From Trichomonas vaginalis G3 (lineage: Eukaryota; Parabasalia; Trichomonadida; Trichomonadidae), in NCBI RefSeq assembly GCF_026262505.1, contig NC_067203.1, forward strand, positions 14,954,392 through 15,018,391: a stretch of DNA of 64,000 bases. The letters are read 5' to 3'. The notes beneath the pieces are model-generated. The model searched no databases, was not told where the DNA came from, and saw nothing but the letters and a program-made list of their open reading frames with translations. Of the stretch, positions 1-8,507 are shown one piece after another; position 1 is the first letter of the stretch, and each line of letters begins with the position of its first letter. The position numbers and the translations under genes are program-made.

Positions 1-447
1 CCAATATGTTGAATTACCCCCAACTGAAAGCTATCCAGAATGGAATAATGTGCAATCGGAACTTTTCGAATTGGATGAATTAACTTTAGAAAAATATGCT
101 GGCGAAATATCTGTCAGAATGAAATAACTTGGTGATAAGCAGTTATGGAAGCTTATTTCATTGTAAATATGAGAATTAGATGGTTGATTTTGATTGAAAG
201 TCGAAATGAATGTATCAAAATCTACTTTACAACTGCAACAAGATACATAATTCAAAGATGCATTGTTCCCATTGTGAATAATACATACGCCTCCGATCTG
301 ATGTCCTGTTTTACGATATGTATAATAATTTTGTTTATAGCAGTCTTCAAAACCGCAGTGGGAGACACGTAGATTAGAGTCAGTTCTTTCAATAAATATA
401 ACAGAACTTGTTCCTTTAAAATCAGAAAAGTGTGATTTACTAATCAA
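1..447 (-). pseudogene. beta-helix surface protein family, copy 1 (N-terminal part, cut by window edge)
   Basis: The translation matches the long family members at 20767-21585 and 21778-22599: the shared segments NSHFSDFKGT, CIIHNGNNASLNYVSCCSC and YFILTDISPAYFS follow in the same order. The fold is inferred to be a right-handed beta-helix, from irregular repeats rich in Asn, Ser and Cys. The frame stops at 28-30, where the intact copies have a Trp, and the family sequence (SVGGNSTYW) continues to the window edge. This copy therefore looks like a pseudogene. The frame opens at a TTG with a stop codon directly upstream and no ATG, as in the other copies. Role unknown; the family is probably surface or secreted. 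Confidence 0.7.
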
Positions 448-475
448 CTAATTTGCCGTCATCTGACAAAGATTT

Positions 476-762
476 TATAAAAATTCAAGATAAATTATCA
501 TGAAGTTTTTGAGCTTGTTGGTAAAGGTTTTGTTATTCTGACTCCGGTTTCAGTAATAGCACTTCTTCATTATAAAAAGTGACTTTGGGAAAATTTGTCT
601 AACTATATCAATTGAAACACCCATCAGAATTTTGATAAGATTTAAAATCGAACCGATACAAAAACTATTAAAAAATATACTGTTAGCTGTTTGCTCTATA
701 TGTTCCAAAAATGTGATGATTATTTTTTGAATGCGACATAAAATTTTTATTCAATATAAAAA
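476..762. other. intergenic, nothing recognised
   Basis: AT-rich spacer between the divergent copy-1 beta-helix frame and the decayed membrane-protein gene. No coding frame, repeat or structured RNA was recognised. Confidence 0.5.
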
Positions 763-2020
763 ATGCTTCAACTTACATGCTCGTCTCTGCAAGATTTAAC
801 TTTTCAGTTTGATGGTGATTGTGTTCATATGACAGAAGATATTAATGAGCATACAATTAAATGTTTCAGTTTAGAAAAGATAACTGATAATTGGCAAGTT
901 GTTCTATATACACGAGCATCTTACAATTATAACGTGTACTACATCGAGGGTGAAAACACATATAACTTAACGCACCAATACAGTAATCAACAAACTTACG
1001 GTTTTTCTAAGTCCAAGGGAATCATTGCAATCGAGAATTCATATCGAACACAACAATTTACTGTCTCATTATTTGGCTTTAATGTCAATGATGATGAGAA
1101 AATTGCAACAATTGTTTCACTTATAGAAAAAGACTCCTTCATAGTTCAAACAAGCCACTCATCGGATTTACAAAACAATTACAATCATTACAATTACCTT
1201 TCTATTGTTGATAAAGGTGATATTGTTATAAATTCGTTAGATTTAGATTCCGTGACACCATCTTTTAATAAATATGGTCAGACCTTTGACAAACAACCAT
1301 TTTCTATGCAATTTGGAAAGATATATTAAGATATTGGTGTTTTCCGAGCTTCATTAATCTACAAATCAAACGAAACATCTGGTTTTCAATTCAAACGATA
1401 TGGCCGTAACAACTATGGTTTGAGGATGCAGATGTTTCAAACCGAAAAGCAAACAATCTTTTATCCATCAAACCAAACACTTTGGCAAAAAATGCTTTCA
1501 TTATGAATATGTACTCTATGCATTAGCTAGCTATTATGGATTATGCTTTTTATTATTTATTCCTATTGGAATTCTTGCAAAACGCCATCCAAACAGGTAT
1601 TATAGGTCAGGAATATCTTGTAAGTGTTGCTATAAAAGCTGTACTCCAGAATATTCGGCGGCTGAAAAACATTACAAAGAGCATCCAACAACATGCATTT
1701 ATTGCGTCATATGTTGTAGGAATCCGTGGGATTTGATGTATATGAACAAAAAGAGAGGAAATGGCGTTTCCATAGATCCGCCTTTCAAGATTTGTGCACT
1801 TCCAGTAATGTATGTTGTGATTTGAGGTGTATTTCTCTTGTTTGTTGAAATACATGTTCTTATTAGTTTATGTATTAAATGCGATGCCGAAGAAGCTAAC
1901 TTTGAAGCAAATTATACTCCAGAAAGTGAAATCGCGGTTGCAAAGAGCCAAACACCAACATACACTGTGGATACAGAAAACATGTCTCAAAATCCTCTTG
2001 TTGATAACCCTTATCAGTAA
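763..2020 (+). pseudogene. decayed membrane protein with Cys-rich segment and NPY tail
   Basis: An ATG at 763 opens 188 codons that stop at 1327-1329, but the same frame continues with protein-like sequence (VFRASLIYKSNETSGFQFKR) to about 1504. A second frame then runs from about 1490. It holds a hydrophobic stretch (GLCFLLFIPIGIL), a cysteine-rich segment (SCKCCYKSC, CIYCVICC), a further in-frame stop at 1823-1825, another hydrophobic stretch and an acidic tail ending NPLVDNPYQ at 2020. I read this as one host gene with two internal stops and one frameshift: an N-terminal ectodomain, at least two membrane segments and a cytoplasmic tail with an NPxY-like end. The family is not recognised. 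Alternative: two or three neighbouring small genes, which is less likely given the continuity. Confidence 0.5.
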
Positions 2021-2622
2021 ATAATAAATTTATTTTTATTAAAAAAAAATAAAATTAAACTATATGGACCCAATTATTTTACATTGAAAATGATTTTACA
2101 TCTCGATTTTACAAAATATTGGATTTTATTTTAAATATTAATTGCCAAATATCATCAAATCCTTTCAATTTCAAATGTTTTGATATCAATAACTCATGGC
2201 ATCTTTGAAATGAATGATTTGCGTGTTTGGTGTCATATTTCAAAACAAAATCTCCTGCTTGCCAGAAAAATCAATATTTATTACACTCTTTATGTCATAA
2301 AAGGTTACGAATGATATTCACTTAATAACTACAATAAATTGTATCACATCATCACTTATAGTCTTGACATATCTGATCAACATCTTTTTTTCAAATTCCA
2401 AATTGTTTCTTCCAGAATACATTGGCAGGTCAAACGCCAAGGAAATGACTTTCTATGTCTTCTCAGTCATTGATTCGAACAAAATAATAAATTTGGGGAC
2501 ATTGATATATATATCAGGTCGAAATCATTGAGAATTGATATGTAATTGTCTTCTTGTAGCTATCTGAATCAGGTTATAGTTCAGAACCCAAAAGTTCTAG
2601 AAAAATAAAAATAATTAGTCTT
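2021..2622. other. intergenic, nothing recognised
   Basis: AT-rich sequence without a sustained reading frame. No repeat shared with the rest of the window was noticed. Confidence 0.5.
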
Positions 2623-2952
2623 TTATATTAGAGTAATAATAAAACCATACATATATTTGAATCCTAAGTTATACTTAATATTGCTGCATGCTCCTTTATA
2701 GATTATTACACAAGAATTTAAAATATTAATGCTGTAAGTTTGAACATATTTGCAATTCGGATTGATAATAAAATCTTCATTCGCATCGTAAATGCAATTA
2801 TCAAGTGTAAATGTTCCAGGATTATATTGTTTCATTATATTACCAATTATTAATGAATTTGAAATGAAATGATTAAAAATTTGATTATCGTAATAAAAAT
2901 ACATGAAATATTGGTTTTTGTTTGATATTATATTGAGAAAATAGTAATTAAT
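2623..2952 (-). pseudogene. beta-helix family, C-terminal half of a copy split by the Polinton
   Basis: The frame encodes the C-terminal part of the same family: GTFTLDNCIYDANEDF, NPNCKYVQTYSI and the hydrophobic ending KYMYGFIITLI match residues about 180-273 of the intact copies. Family-like sequence runs back to about 2950, where it meets a 119-bp repeat and then the Polinton. The corresponding N-terminal half lies on the other side of the Polinton at 19786-20388. About 50 codons present in intact relatives are found on neither side. The last hydrophobic residues could be a short membrane segment. Confidence 0.7.
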
Positions 2953-3071
2953 TAATATACATGAATAAATGAAAAAACTGCGAAATTTTGTGAAATTTAA
3001 AATAAAGAGTAAAAATGAAAATCATTATGGATTAAGTATTTAGCATCGCCTGATATTTTTAAGACCTATCT
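2953..3071. repeat. 119-bp dispersed repeat, copy 1 (Polinton left edge)
   Basis: From TAATATACATGAATAAATG to GACCTATCT this stretch is essentially identical to 29948-30067. Its left side is exactly where the beta-helix gene similarity ends and its right side is where Polinton-type sequence begins. It may be the outermost part of the Polinton or a separate short repeat that sat at the insertion site. Confidence 0.75.
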
Positions 3072-3084
3072 AGGTCAGGTAAGT

Positions 3085-3117
3085 GGGGCTTCCAGGCGCG
3101 TTGCGCCCTCTAGCCCC
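3085..3117. repeat. GC-rich stem-loop near the Polinton left edge
   Basis: GGGGCT (3085-3090) pairs with AGCCCC (3112-3117), and inside it GGCGC (3095-3099) pairs with GCGCC (3103-3107) around a GTT loop. It is conspicuous because the surroundings are about 70% AT. Confidence 0.6.
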
Positions 3118-3278
3118 GAAGATGTTTAGTATAAATGAAGTTTTTATTCGGAAAATTGTTAGTCTTCTGGGTCGAAAACATTATATAATGTGTCACTTTT
3201 CACAAATTATATATGTTTTCATGTTTTGTCACTTTTCTGTCACTTTTCGGGTAAAAACATTTTTATTATTATATATAA

Positions 3279-4106
3279 ATGAATTTTACAAAACCACCGT
3301 TACCGTTCTTTGGAAATAAGAGTAGATGTAAAGATATTATATTGAGAGAACTTAAGAAACTACCGAATGGTCTAACATTTGTAGATTTGTTCGGTGGAAG
3401 TTTCTATATATCCCATTTGTGCCATACAATATTCCCAGACTCAAAGATTATATGCAATGACTTCGACAACTATATGGACCGTCTCAAACATATTCCAGAC
3501 ACAAACAATATATTGAAAGAGTTAAAAGAAAAGATACCTATAGGTAAGATGGAACGTATACCATTAGATAAGAAAAATATTGTGAGAGAGGTTTTGAAAA
3601 AAGCAGAATATATAGACTGGGATAGTATATCTGCTAGACTATTATATAGTGGTGCTATAAGAGTTCATGACATTGAAACACTTATGTCAAAAGTTTTATA
3701 TCTTAACTATACAAATGTTTTCAAAGAGAACATAGAAAAATATATTGAGGGTATAGAGTTTGTGAGATGTCATTGGACAGAGTTGTATGAAAAATATAAA
3801 GACAAGGAAAATGTTTTCTTTATAGTGGACCCGCCGTTCTATAACACATGGGATTTTCAATACCAAGTAGACTGGACTTTGAGAGACTCTTTAGAAACTT
3901 TAGACGTTATACATAACCATCCATGCTTTTACTTTACATCCGATAAAAGTGGTTTGGAAACCGTTATGAGATGGTTAGAGGACATACATGACTATGAGTT
4001 TAGATATGACAAGATAGAATATGAGAGAGGTCCTATAAACTGGAGAAAGTGTCATAACAAAGAAATTTTATTAGTAAGTAAATGTGGTTTGAAATCGGAT
4101 TGTTAG
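3279..4106 (+). CDS. D12-class DNA N6-adenine methyltransferase (Polinton cargo)
   Basis: This 275-residue frame resembles Dam/D12-type enzymes that methylate adenine N6 in DNA using S-adenosylmethionine. Near the N-terminus PFFGNKSR matches the family's PFxGxK segment, followed by VDLFGGS, the AdoMet-binding motif. The catalytic tetrapeptide appears as DPPF (usually DPPY) about two thirds along, in VFFIVDPPFYNTWDF. Length fits the family (260-290). The start is the ATG at 3279, just after an AT-rich leader with three TGTCACTTTT-like motifs upstream. T. vaginalis DNA is known to carry N6-methyladenine, so such element-borne enzymes may matter to the host. Whether this copy is active cannot be told. 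Confidence 0.8.
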   Translation: MNFTKPPLPFFGNKSRCKDIILRELKKLPNGLTFVDLFGGSFYISHLCHTIFPDSKIICNDFDNYMDRLKHIPDTNNILKELKEKIPIGKMERIPLDKKNIVREVLKKAEYIDWDSISARLLYSGAIRVHDIETLMSKVLYLNYTNVFKENIEKYIEGIEFVRCHWTELYEKYKDKENVFFIVDPPFYNTWDFQYQVDWTLRDSLETLDVIHNHPCFYFTSDKSGLETVMRWLEDIHDYEFRYDKIEYERGPINWRKCHNKEILLVSKCGLKSDC

Positions 4107-4234
4107 TTTTAGGTTTTTTCCATTGTGTCATTTATTTATTTGACGTGGCAGAAAAGTACAGAGAATATGAAGATGAACCAATGCCTGCAAATGTTCAGTA
4201 TATGTACTCGTAAGATATTTTTATCTAATATTAA

Positions 4235-4597
4235 ATGGACGCACAGAACTTAGCGAATGCACAGCAACCTGGACAACCAAACCCAGAGAATATTCCAAAT
4301 GAAGTTAGAATACAAACTGCAATGGCAAACTATGGTCAAGTGCCAACAGATGTACAAATGCAAACTGCCATGTCAAATGACGCTGCGTTAGGTTTGCCAC
4401 CATGGTATGCAAATATGAGATGGAAAGAGTTTTATACAAACCCTGAAGTGGGATATAAACAACTTTATGCAGATGACGCGAACACAGGAGTTGACCCAGA
4501 ATATGTTTTCTACCAGAGGAGAAACAGAATGTATGAGCTGCAGTTAAAGAATGCTATGGAACTCAACAGGAAACGTAAGAGACTAGGCGGACATTAG
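4235..4597 (+). CDS. Polinton small protein, unknown, Gln/Asn-rich
   Basis: A 120-residue frame with a Pro/Gln/Asn-rich N-terminal third containing a near-duplicate (EVRIQTAMANYGQVP, then DVQMQTAMSND) and a basic C-terminus (LNRKRKRLGG). It lies between the methyltransferase and the amphipathic peptide gene, same strand, with 17 bp to the next ATG. No family recognised; a virion or DNA-binding role is only a guess from the basic tail. Confidence 0.55.
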   Translation: MDAQNLANAQQPGQPNPENIPNEVRIQTAMANYGQVPTDVQMQTAMSNDAALGLPPWYANMRWKEFYTNPEVGYKQLYADDANTGVDPEYVFYQRRNRMYELQLKNAMELNRKRKRLGGH

Positions 4598-4614
4598 ATT
4601 TTTACACGTAGTAA

Positions 4615-4857
4615 ATGGGTTTCTTCAGTAGTATTGGAAACTTCTTCAGAAGAGTTGGAAGAGGTATATGGAATGGAATAAAATCTGTCGGAAGAGGAAT
4701 TTGGAACGGAGTCAAAAATATTGGTAAAAGAGTAGGTCAGTTTGTTGGTATTATACCTAAAGACCCTGAACCAGAAGAACAAGCTCCTGTTATACAACAG
4801 CCTGAACCTGCACCACAGTCAAGTTGGCAACCAAATCCAACACCTCAACCGTATTAA
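4615..4857 (+). CDS. Polinton small basic amphipathic protein
   Basis: 80 residues. The N-terminal half is an amphipathic, Gly/Trp/Arg-rich segment with an internal repeat (GRGIWNGIKSVGRGIWNGV); the C-terminal half is Pro/Glu/Gln-rich. This plan resembles small membrane-active or core proteins of adenovirus-like virions (pVI or pX), but similarity is by composition only. A longer protein with the same type of start (MGLFGALAG) is encoded at 8074-8475. Confidence 0.5.
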   Translation: MGFFSSIGNFFRRVGRGIWNGIKSVGRGIWNGVKNIGKRVGQFVGIIPKDPEPEEQAPVIQQPEPAPQSSWQPNPTPQPY

Positions 4858-4861
4858 AAAA

Positions 4862-5710
4862 TTATATTTTTATCGTTCGATAGTAGTTGTATATGAAACT
4901 AAGTTCTAAGTAAAACGCATGGTATAATGGAATTATTCTTTTTCTTCCATCTGTAGTAAACCATACTTGAAAGTCTGAAATACTTCCACCTGGTGGTTCG
5001 TATAACTTTGTAGGTTTTTCGTAAAAGTCATTTGCCAAGCATAAGAAAGAGTTTTGGGCGCCAGAAAATGAAGCATGAACTATCACAGCATCTTGGTCGA
5101 AAACATCTTTAAATAAATATGGTTCATCTCTTGCATATCGACTGTAGATATTTGCTAAAGGAGGTTCAACTTTCTGATTTAACATTCTTTGCAAATAATA
5201 CCATGACATTGCAGTGAATTCTGTATATATTTGTTCGTCTTTATTTGGATTGTCTTCGTAGATTTGAAATGACACTTGTGAATTTTGTTTGTCATATACA
5301 ATTCTCACATAAAGTGTGCTATTGGTATTCGCATATTCATCAGCATATTTTGCATAACATGAATTTATTTTATCTTCTATATTTTTTAATGCAGTCTGTA
5401 GAGAAGATGAGAGGTCAACTTGTATTAGCTCAATTTCTTCCCACATTTTTCGTTGCCCTTCAGATGTATAATCTATATGAAACCTTACAATAAATGGAAA
5501 ACTTTTATCTTCTACAGACACAAACTTCATTCTACGAAAGCCAATAGCTTTTGTGACAGATGGGTCTCTTAACCATCTTAATGGGTAGTCAAAACGATAG
5601 CCTTCATGCTTTACGGTATCTGTCTCAAACTTTTGACCGACATTAGTAAAAAGTTCATCTAATGGTTTAGTTGTAGCAACTCTAGAATTTTCTTTTTCTA
5701 TTGGAAGCAT
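4862..5710 (-). CDS. Polinton 282-residue protein, candidate minor capsid (penton-like)
   Basis: A long uninterrupted frame convergent with the amphipathic peptide gene. It is a mixed beta-rich protein with many aromatic residues; segments such as AVIVHASFSGAQNSFLCL and SDFQVWFTTDGRKR have the look of jelly-roll strands. Length (about 280) and position in a Polinton fit the penton-like minor capsid protein, but no diagnostic motif was seen, so the role is an inference. Alternative: another virion protein of unknown type. Confidence 0.45.
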   Translation of the reverse strand: MLPIEKENSRVATTKPLDELFTNVGQKFETDTVKHEGYRFDYPLRWLRDPSVTKAIGFRRMKFVSVEDKSFPFIVRFHIDYTSEGQRKMWEEIELIQVDLSSSLQTALKNIEDKINSCYAKYADEYANTNSTLYVRIVYDKQNSQVSFQIYEDNPNKDEQIYTEFTAMSWYYLQRMLNQKVEPPLANIYSRYARDEPYLFKDVFDQDAVIVHASFSGAQNSFLCLANDFYEKPTKLYEPPGGSISDFQVWFTTDGRKRIIPLYHAFYLELSFIYNYYRTIKI

Positions 5711-5728
5711 ATTTTATCTAGAATAAAA

Positions 5729-6817
5729 ATGTCGAAAGATATTGCTTCCATAAGAGAAATACAACACAACCGACAACTCATTATGCAAGCTCTAAATAAG
5801 AACACAACAAACTTTTCAAACTATTCTAAGATATCTGAGTCATTGAAAGGGGGTGACTTAAAACTGACATTAAACCCTATAACAGATGAGTTTCTATTTC
5901 AAGACAAGAAGAACAATACTGTCTGTATAAATCCAACAAAAGGAACTTTAAACGAGAAACCTATAAATGAACTTCTTTTGAAAGCAGATGTTGACAACAA
6001 AGCTGACAAAGAATATGTAGACGATGCAATAGCAAAAGAAGAAGAAAGAGCTAACAATGCTTATGCAACAAAAGAATATACTCATCCTGAACTAGCAGAC
6101 AAAACATATGTTGACAATAAAATGTCAAGTGAAGTGACAAGAGCTGAAAACGAATATTCTAAAAAGACTCATACACATTATATTAACCAAATACCAAGTC
6201 TTAAGGAAACATTAGAGACAAAAGCAGATAAGACTCATACACATTCTTATTCTGATATTACAAACTTACAAGAAACCTTAAACAGGAAAAGTGCCGTTGG
6301 ACATACACATACCATTGCAAATATTACAAACTTACAAGAAACCTTAAACAGGAAAAGTGCCGTTGGACATACACATACCATTGCAAATATTACAAACTTA
6401 CAAGAAACCTTAAACACTAAAGCAAATAAGACTCATACACATTCTATATCTGATATTACAAACTTACAAGAAACCTTAAACACTAAAGCAAATAAGACTC
6501 ATACACATACAAGTTTTACAACTTTTACAGCAGATGATATTACACTAAACACAACCTTGCCAAGTAAAGGTCCAACAATACCACCGGCAACAAGTCTTGT
6601 AGATACTTTGATATCTAATGACAATAGTATTATGCATCTAAGACAGGAACTCAATGTGCTTAAACAAATTTTGCCGAATCTTATTTACCCGGGCTCATTA
6701 TATGTTTCAATGAACTCTACCAGACCAGAAGTAGTACTTGGTTTTGGAACTTGGACTCAAATAGTCGACAGGTTTTTGTATTGTGCAAACTCTTCAAAGG
6801 AAAACAGGTGGAAGTAA
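5729..6817 (+). CDS. phage-like tail-fibre repeat protein (Polinton)
   Basis: The central part holds at least five tandem copies of a roughly 24-residue unit of the form THTHxxxxITNLQETLNxKA. At the DNA level two neighbouring units are virtually identical. Such units are typical of trimeric phage tail fibres, with His-rich turns and short coiled segments. The N-terminus (MSKDIASIREIQHNRQLIMQ) is probably the virion-attachment side. In phages such proteins bind host-cell receptors; here the role is inferred. It forms part of the fossil element. Confidence 0.65.
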   Translation: MSKDIASIREIQHNRQLIMQALNKNTTNFSNYSKISESLKGGDLKLTLNPITDEFLFQDKKNNTVCINPTKGTLNEKPINELLLKADVDNKADKEYVDDAIAKEEERANNAYATKEYTHPELADKTYVDNKMSSEVTRAENEYSKKTHTHYINQIPSLKETLETKADKTHTHSYSDITNLQETLNRKSAVGHTHTIANITNLQETLNRKSAVGHTHTIANITNLQETLNTKANKTHTHSISDITNLQETLNTKANKTHTHTSFTTFTADDITLNTTLPSKGPTIPPATSLVDTLISNDNSIMHLRQELNVLKQILPNLIYPGSLYVSMNSTRPEVVLGFGTWTQIVDRFLYCANSSKENRWK

Positions 6818-7103
6818 AACGATTTCAGGTGCAAATTTACCTGCACACAGTCACTACATAGATTTAAGTACATCTCAAGCAGGTTGGCATAGTCATAGAT
6901 ATATTGGTTGGTCAGGAATGACAAAAGGTAAAGGATATGATGTTAAAGACGACGTTAAGTTTGCTATAAATGGTTACTGGAGTGACACTCAGGGAGATGG
7001 AAACCATACACATTTCGTTTCAGGATATACACAAACAACGGGACAAAGTAAAGACTACATGCCACCTTACATGACAGTTTACGCATGGTATAGAAATGCT
7101 TAG
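6783..7103 (+). CDS. tail-collar/fibre tip-like segment (Polinton)
   Basis: The translation contains ANLPAHSHYI, GDGNHTHFVSG and the ending MPPYMTVYAWYRNA. This layout (an LPxHxH motif, a GNHxH motif and a terminal PPYxxxxxWxR) is typical of the C-terminal domain of phage tail collar or microcystin-dependent-type fibre proteins. It directly follows the fibre repeats. Confidence 0.65.
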   Translation: MQTLQRKTGGSKTISGANLPAHSHYIDLSTSQAGWHSHRYIGWSGMTKGKGYDVKDDVKFAINGYWSDTQGDGNHTHFVSGYTQTTGQSKDYMPPYMTVYAWYRNA

Positions 7104-7104
7104 T

Positions 7105-8056
7105 CGTCATTTTCAACTTCTTTAGCATATTCGTCAGGAGTTGTCTTATATTTGTTAGGAACTGTCTTTGAAAGTATACCACCTTGAACTTTGACAAGTT
7201 TGAAACGAGGTCTGGCATAGTAGTTTTATCTTCTGCTTGCAGTGTGTACATTTTGCCATGTTTGCCTAAAACTTCATAATATTCTCTTGTATACTTTCTT
7301 CTATTTTTACGAACACGAATGTGAGTACCTGTCGGGTTCCCATTGTTGTCATAGTCAATAGTATTTTCATATGGGTCGCGTTTAGGTATTTCTATTTTTA
7401 CTTTGTCACCTTTCTGAAGTTTGAAGCCGGCATTCTTTCTTGTTTGTCTCTTTTGACTAAATTATTAAATATATAGTCTTTCTCTAAGTCAGGGTTGTTT
7501 TTCATTTCTTCGGGGGAGTGGTTTCCCAAACCTTTTTGTTTACGGTTATTGTAAATATTTAAAACTTGTCTCATCTTTGCCATGGAGAAGTGTCTATATT
7601 TGTCGTCATATGACATTTCATTTGCTTCACCACCTTGTGGTTGGTTTAAGTCTCTTAACATTTTTATACAACCGTCAATGACACCAAGAGCAGAATGGTT
7701 TTGGTCGACAATGAAATATTGGTTTTCATTTTTTGAACGCAGATAGTTTTTTACATCATCTGATTTGAAAGAACTTTCACAGTCAGATGTCAGTTTTGTT
7801 GGATGGTATTTGTCAACGAATATTGTCAAAGCAGTTTTTACATCTAAAATATTTTTGGACCATAATGGTATGGCTTCACAGTATCTTTGTTTTGACCAAC
7901 AAATATTAACCAGTATGGAGGTCCATCTGTTCTAACTCTCGGAATGTTTTCCAAGATATCCATAAACCAAGCATTTGGTGTTGAACTAAAGATTTTTATC
8001 ATGAGTGCTTTCTTTGTCGCTTTAGAAACATAGGGGTCCTTGTTCGGATTCGTCAT
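7105..8056 (-). pseudogene. Polinton retrovirus-type integrase region
   Basis: Minus-strand translation shows DDE integrase (rve) features: a GPPYWLIFVGQN strand, YHPTKLTSDCESSF with the second acidic residue of the core, a following segment IYNNRKQKGLGNHSPEEM typical of integrase ends, and near the C-terminus a basic SH3-like part (GDKVKIEIPKRDPYE). In Polintons the enzyme inserts the element into host DNA. The region is a fossil and not one continuous frame. It lies back to back with the 8074 gene. Confidence 0.8.
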
Positions 8057-8073
8057 TTTTTACCCTATAAGAA

Positions 8074-8475
8074 ATGGGTTTATTTGGCGCATTAGCAGGA
8101 GTTGCATCCAGATTTTTGCCCGCAGTGGGAACAATAGCCAGAGGTGCATTTGGAATTGGAAAGAAGATTTTGAGTACATTAGGTATACTTAAAGAGAAAG
8201 CACAACCTATTATACAAACTGTACAGAAAGGTTGGGATGTAGCACGAGATGCAACAAATCTTATTCCAAATCCTGAAACAAGAGGAAAAGTTCAAGGATG
8301 GATGGACAATGTAGGAAGACAAGCAGGAAACTATTATAACAAAGCAAATGACTACTATAACCAAACAGGACACTATATGGACCAAGGTGAAAGATTCTTT
8401 AACAGAGGATATAACCATGCACAACAGTGGGTAAACAATAACCAACCTCAACCGCCTCAAACGTGGGGAATGTAA
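8074..8475 (+). CDS. Polinton amphipathic protein, pVI-like candidate
   Basis: 133 residues. It opens with a hydrophobic, glycine-rich helix (MGLFGALAGVASRFLPAVG), then a helical middle and an Asn/Tyr/Gln-rich tail ending NNQPQPPQTWGM. The plan resembles the minor, membrane-lytic capsid protein of adenoviruses. It shares its opening style with the 4615-4857 protein. The role is inferred from composition and context. Confidence 0.5.
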   Translation: MGLFGALAGVASRFLPAVGTIARGAFGIGKKILSTLGILKEKAQPIIQTVQKGWDVARDATNLIPNPETRGKVQGWMDNVGRQAGNYYNKANDYYNQTGHYMDQGERFFNRGYNHAQQWVNNNQPQPPQTWGM

Positions 8476-8492
8476 ATTTTTTTACTGAGATG

Positions 8493-8507
8493 AAATGAAC
8501 AATGCAG
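8493..8507. repeat. 15-bp direct repeat, left flank of nested element
   Basis: AAATGAACAATGCAG occurs here and at 9557-9571, immediately outside a segment with inverted ends. It is consistent with a target-site duplication. Both copies include the ATG of the small gene at 9559. Confidence 0.7.

Noticed and set aside
145-372. 75-codon plus-strand frame
   Set aside because: It is the antisense of the beta-helix family copy, whose minus-strand translation matches four other copies.
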